Below the pieces are notes generated by a model. It saw nothing but the letters and a program-made list of their open reading frames with translations. It was not told where the DNA came from and searched no databases. DNA of 14,514 bases from Syntrophomonadaceae bacterium (GTDB taxonomy: Bacteria; Bacillota; Syntrophomonadia; Syntrophomonadales; Syntrophothermaceae), in assembly GCA_029907055.1 (NCBI GenBank), contig JARYMO010000012.1:1-14514 (forward strand). Direction: 5' to 3'. The position numbers and the translations under genes are program-made. Positions 13,430 to 14,514 of the stretch are shown here, piece by piece (the stretch's first letter is position 1; each line of letters opens with the position of its first letter).

Positions 13430-13491
13430 CTGGGGTAGATTGTCGAACCCAAGGGAAGAAGGGGTGGGGCCCGGCGCAGGGCGGTCCGGGG

Positions 13492-13513
13492 AAAACCCGC
13501 CACCCCGGGGCGG
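13492..13513 (-). terminator. Possible intrinsic terminator after trmFO
   Basis: On the minus strand CCGCC and GGCGG (5 bp, 7-nt loop) are followed by GTTTTC, about 130 nt after the trmFO stop. Short stem and short T-run make it a weak candidate. Confidence 0.35.
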
Positions 13514-13643
13514 AAGCGAAAGGCGACGGGCGAAGCCAGGGACGGGCCAGCGTGCGGCGCACGCTCCGCCTTCGCCGCGCGGCGGGCGGGGAGGGCCGGA
13601 ACGCACCTCCAGCCGGGAGGGCGGGCCAGTCGCCGGTTCGGGC

Positions 13644-14514
13644 TCAGTCCAGCCCGGCCAGGAAGGCGCGCAGCGACTGCAGGGCCCGTTCGGCGTACGC
13701 CCGGTAGCGGGCCCGCTTGTCGCGCACCCGCCCGGGCAGGGGGGGCAGCAGCCCGAAGTTGGCGTTCATGGGCTGGAACCCCTCGGCCCGCGCCGAGGTG
13801 ATGTGGTGCAAGAGGGCCCCCAGCATGGTGTCGACCGGGAGCACTACCGGCTGCTTGCCCCGTGCCAGGCGGGCGGCGTTGATGCCGGCCACGATGCCGG
13901 TGGCGGCGGACTCCATGTAGCCTTCGCAGCCGGTGAGCTGGCCGGCGGCAAACAGCCGGGGGCGGGCGATGAACTGCAGGGTGGGGCACAGCAGGCGCGG
14001 GCTGTTGATGTAGGTGTTGCGGTGCATTACCCCCAGGCGGGCAAAGTGCGCGTGCTCGAGCCCGGGGATGAGCCGCAGCACCCGCTCCTGCTCTCCCCAG
14101 GCCAGGCGGGTCTGGAAGCCCACCAGGCTCCACAGGGTGCCCTCGCGGTTTTCCTGGCGCAACTGCACCACCGCGTAGGGGCGCCGTCCGCCGGCCGGGT
14201 GCTCCAGCCCCACCGGGCGCATGGGCCCGAAGCGCAGGGAGTCAAGGCCGCGGCGGGCGATGACCTCCACCGGCAGGCAGCCCTCGAAGTACTGGGCCCG
14301 GTCGATGTCGTGCCCCTCGCGCACGTCGGCCTCCACCAGCGCCTGGTGGAAGCGGCGGTACTGTTCCTCGTCCAGCGGGCAGTTCAGGTAGTCCTCGCCG
14401 CCCTTGCCGTAGCGGGAGGCGCGGAACACCTTGTCCAGGTCCAGACTCTCCAGCGTGACCACGGGGGCCACGGCATCGTAGAAGTAGAGGTACTCGGCGC
14501 CGGTGAGTTCCGCT
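13644..14514 (-). CDS. trmFO: tRNA (uracil-54-C5)-methyltransferase TrmFO, C-terminal part (5' end outside window)
   Basis: 289 codons are present; the frame stays open upstream to the window edge, beginning AELTGAEYLYFYDAVAPVV. TrmFO uses methylene-tetrahydrofolate and FAD to make ribothymidine at position 54 of tRNA. Conserved blocks are SRYGKGGEDYLNCPLDEEQY, YFEGCLPVEVIARRG (its Cys corresponds to the B. subtilis catalytic Cys226, from memory), GPMRPVGLEHP, PYAVVQLRQEN, GVMHRNTYINSP, FAAGQLTGCEGYMESAATG and FQPMNANFGLLPPL. The FAD-binding GxGxxG N-terminus lies outside the window. In B. subtilis trmFO (gid) also lies directly upstream of codV, so its place confirms the synteny. It ends 549 nt before xerC, an unusually wide gap with repeats. 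Confidence 0.97.
   Translation of the reverse strand, partial: AELTGAEYLYFYDAVAPVVTLESLDLDKVFRASRYGKGGEDYLNCPLDEEQYRRFHQALVEADVREGHDIDRAQYFEGCLPVEVIARRGLDSLRFGPMRPVGLEHPAGGRRPYAVVQLRQENREGTLWSLVGFQTRLAWGEQERVLRLIPGLEHAHFARLGVMHRNTYINSPRLLCPTLQFIARPRLFAAGQLTGCEGYMESAATGIVAGINAARLARGKQPVVLPVDTMLGALLHHITSARAEGFQPMNANFGLLPPLPGRVRDKRARYRAYAERALQSLRAFLAGLD

Larger units (their letters stand above)
13210..13643. other. Intergenic region between trmFO and the xerC repeats
   Basis: No plausible gene is visible in these 434 nt. The trmFO side is very GC-rich and holds a terminator candidate (13492-13513) and a perfect 7-bp hairpin with arms AGCGTGC and GCACGCT (13549-13565). The middle (about 13376-13460) is markedly AT-richer than its surroundings and contains the dyad and promoter candidate listed separately. 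The side nearest xerC is GC-rich without clear signals. Confidence 0.5.

Overview
This window is a single-strand gene block from a high-GC Bacillota (Firmicutes) genome. By eye it is well over 60% G+C, and it uses GTG and TTG starts freely. All 15 genes I can support read on the minus strand. The order is that of the Bacillus subtilis cod-fla/che region: trmFO (5' end outside the window) - xerC (codV) - hslV (codW/clpQ) - hslU (codX/clpY) - codY - flgB - flgC - fliE - fliF - fliG - fliH - fliI - fliJ - ylxF - fliK (3' end outside the window). CodY and an HslV of the 'FHGTTI' type, within this synteny, point to Bacillota. The GC content suggests a high-GC clostridial or Symbiobacterium/Thermaerobacter-like lineage, which is inference.

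Layout, read in the direction of transcription (right to left). 14514-13644 is the tRNA modification enzyme TrmFO. 13643-13095 is a 549-nt gap with a possible trmFO terminator, a short AT-rich island with a dyad and a weak promoter candidate, and repeat cluster D just before xerC. 13094-9301 holds xerC, hslV, hslU and codY, closely spaced. 9185-3166 holds the flagellar basal-body, MS-ring, switch and export ATPase genes (flgB to fliI), packed tightly with several stop/start overlaps. From the end of fliI the spacing changes: fliJ, ylxF and fliK are separated by gaps of 442, 189 and 553 nt.

The most distinctive signal is a family of 27-bp imperfect palindromes filling those gaps. There are fourteen copies plus one truncated copy, in four clusters (1116-1444, 2153-2258, 2939-3167, 13115-13209). 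On one strand the element folds into a nearly continuous hairpin through G-U wobble pairs; on the other strand the same positions are A-C mismatches. Copies occur as head-to-tail doublets about 33-35 nt apart, lie outside coding sequence, and one supplies the TGA stop codon of fliI. No transposase is present to explain them. They may be non-autonomous REP-like elements moved in trans, and in the mRNA they could affect stability or expression of the distal flagellar genes.

The genes work together as follows. CodY (GTP and branched-chain amino acid sensor) and the HslUV protease sit upstream of the flagellar genes in this conserved block. FlgB, FlgC and FliE form the proximal rod and its junction, FliF the MS-ring, and FliG the rotor switch. 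FliH, FliI and FliJ form the export ATPase complex, YlxF is a membrane-anchored accessory protein, and FliK sets hook length.
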